Source: Pseudomonas_S sp047607345 (GTDB taxonomy: Bacteria > Pseudomonadota > Gammaproteobacteria > Xanthomonadales > Xanthomonadaceae). From it: a DNA stretch of 6,646 bases. The stretch lies in assembly GCA_047607345.1 (NCBI GenBank), contig JASGDF010000184.1:1-6646 (forward strand), in the 5' to 3' direction. Positions 5,777 through 6,646 of the stretch are shown piece by piece (within the stretch, counting starts at the first letter, position 1; each line of letters begins with the position of its first letter). The position numbers and the translations under genes are program-made. The notes beneath the pieces were generated by a model, which was given only the letters and a program-made list of their open reading frames with translations, made no database searches and was not told where the DNA came from.

Positions 5777-6646
5777 ATGCTTGGCTACAATCCGCATCTG
5801 CCTGAAGTCACTGGACCGTCCCGCTTGCTTTCGCCCATCCGCCGCAAGGATTCGCCATCCCGGCTCGCCGCCGGCCTGATGCTGGCCGTGGCCCTGAGCG
5901 TCGGAAGCATCGACGCCGGGCAGGCGCAGAGCCAGCGCGAGACAGAACGCAAGCTGGCGCAGATGCAGCGCGAGCTCAAGAGCATCGGCGAGGAACGCCG
6001 CGAGCTGGAGGACAAACGTGGCGAGGCCTCGCGCAAGCTGCGCGAGGCCGACGAGAAGGTCGCCCACTCCGCACGCCAGCTGAACCAGACCGAGAATGCA
6101 CTGCGCGAGCAGCAGCAGGCGCTGGCCGAGCTGCAGGACAAGCGCGAGCGCCTGCGCAAGGGCCTGGAGCAGCAGCGCGCGCAGCTGGCCACGCTGCTGC
6201 GCGCGGCCTACCAGGTCGGCGGCAACGCGCCGCTCAAGCTGCTGCTGTCGCAGGACAGCGCCGCCGACGCCAACCGCGTGCTGACCTACCATCGCTACGT
6301 GCAGAACGAGCGCGCCACCAGGATCCAGGGCCTGACCGCCGACCTGCAGGCGCTGCAGCAGGTCGAGCAGGACATCCAGACGCGCCGGCAGACGCTGGCC
6401 CAGACCCACCAGCAACAGCAGCAGCAGGTCAGCACGCTGCAGCGCGACCGCAAACAGCAGGCCGGCACCGTTGCCGAGCTGGACGACCGCTACAAGGAAC
6501 GCAGCGAACGCGAGAAGGCGCTCGGCCAGGACACCCAGGCGTTGCAGAAGCTGCTGGCGAACCTGCGTGCGGCCGCCGCACGCGCCGAGGCCGAGCGCCG
6601 CGCCGCGGCCAAGCGCGCCGCCGAGGAAGCCGCCGCGGCCGCCAAG
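5777..6646 (+). CDS. envC: Murein hydrolase activator EnvC-like protein, 3'-truncated
   Basis: An open frame of 290 codons running off the right edge. In E. coli, EnvC sits in the periplasm at the division septum with FtsEX and activates the amidases AmiA and AmiB to split daughter cells. Here a hydrophobic signal segment (about residues 30-43, likely cleavage after GQA50) is followed by a long charged coiled coil rich in Glu, Gln, Arg and Leu. The motif LLRAAYQVGGNAPLKLLLSQDS (from residue 140) and the following NRVLTYHRYVQNERATRI match the EnvC pattern, then a second coiled coil and an Ala/Arg/Glu-rich linker. The C-terminal LytM (degenerate M23) domain lies beyond the window. The start is uncertain: ATG 5777 has no visible ribosome binding site and makes a long N-terminal region, while TTG 5825 (MLSPIRRKD...) would give a more usual signal peptide. 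An M23 family protein with a working active site cannot be excluded. Confidence 0.87.
   Translation, partial: MLGYNPHLPEVTGPSRLLSPIRRKDSPSRLAAGLMLAVALSVGSIDAGQAQSQRETERKLAQMQRELKSIGEERRELEDKRGEASRKLREADEKVAHSARQLNQTENALREQQQALAELQDKRERLRKGLEQQRAQLATLLRAAYQVGGNAPLKLLLSQDSAADANRVLTYHRYVQNERATRIQGLTADLQALQQVEQDIQTRRQTLAQTHQQQQQQVSTLQRDRKQQAGTVAELDDRYKERSEREKALGQDTQALQKLLANLRAAAARAEAERRAAAKRAAEEAAAAAK
5786..5791 (+). promoter_or_regulatory. Possible -10 element of the envC-type gene
   Basis: TACAAT, in the context GGCTACAATCCGC, matches TATAAT in five of six bases and looks like many proteobacterial -10 elements. The best -35 candidate is TCGACA (5760-5765, five of six to TTGACA), but the spacer is 20 bases, longer than the usual 16-18. 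If real, transcription starts near 5798, downstream of the ATG at 5777, and translation must then begin further in, for example at TTG 5825. Confidence 0.3.

Noticed and set aside
5726..6415. Upstream extension of the solenoid frame (minus strand) giving a 450-residue protein
   Set aside because: The added part is a Leu/Gln/Ala-rich mirror of the EnvC coiled coil. The ATG at 5725 has a good ribosome binding site and a clean signal peptide.

Overview
The window is GC-rich DNA with five complete genes and two cut by the window edges. Best guess for the source is a gammaproteobacterium of the Xanthomonadaceae/Rhodanobacteraceae (Lysobacterales). The reasons are the very high GC with G/C-biased third positions, the protein types, and the short inverted repeats beginning GTAGGAGGGACTTCAG, which resemble REP elements of Xanthomonas, Lysobacter and Stenotrophomonas. 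This placement is an inference from composition and recall, not from a search.

Layout. Positions 1-134 hold a perfect 48-bp inverted repeat that disrupts the 5' side of a gltD gene (glutamate synthase small subunit, + strand, to 1054). The outer arm looks like a fold-back chimera, not real gene sequence. A small four-helix DUF3147-type membrane protein follows 5 bp after gltD (1060-1413, +). On the opposite strand, converging on that pair, a YahK-type zinc alcohol dehydrogenase (2939-1878) overlaps arsC (1878-1480) by one base and forms a two-gene operon with it. A 291-bp gap follows, containing the adh leader and a perfect REPIN hairpin (3119-3188). Next come an M28-family lipoprotein metallopeptidase with a PA domain (4973-3231, -), a degenerate second REPIN (5012-5058), and an exported beta-solenoid protein with seven TVNG repeats (5725-5063, -). 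Diverging from the last one by 51 bp is an EnvC-type murein hydrolase activator (5777 onwards, +), cut by the right edge before its LytM domain.

How the genes relate. There is no single pathway. GltD serves ammonia assimilation. ADH and ArsC are both reductases of small toxic or reactive molecules (aldehydes, arsenate) and are probably translated together. The M28 lipoprotein, the solenoid protein and EnvC are all envelope proteins exported by signal peptides, but they seem to be separate transcription units. I see no defence system, CRISPR array, tRNA, rRNA or transposase. The most noteworthy items are the inverted repeat at the left edge, the pair of related REPINs flanking the M28 gene, and the TVNG-repeat solenoid protein.
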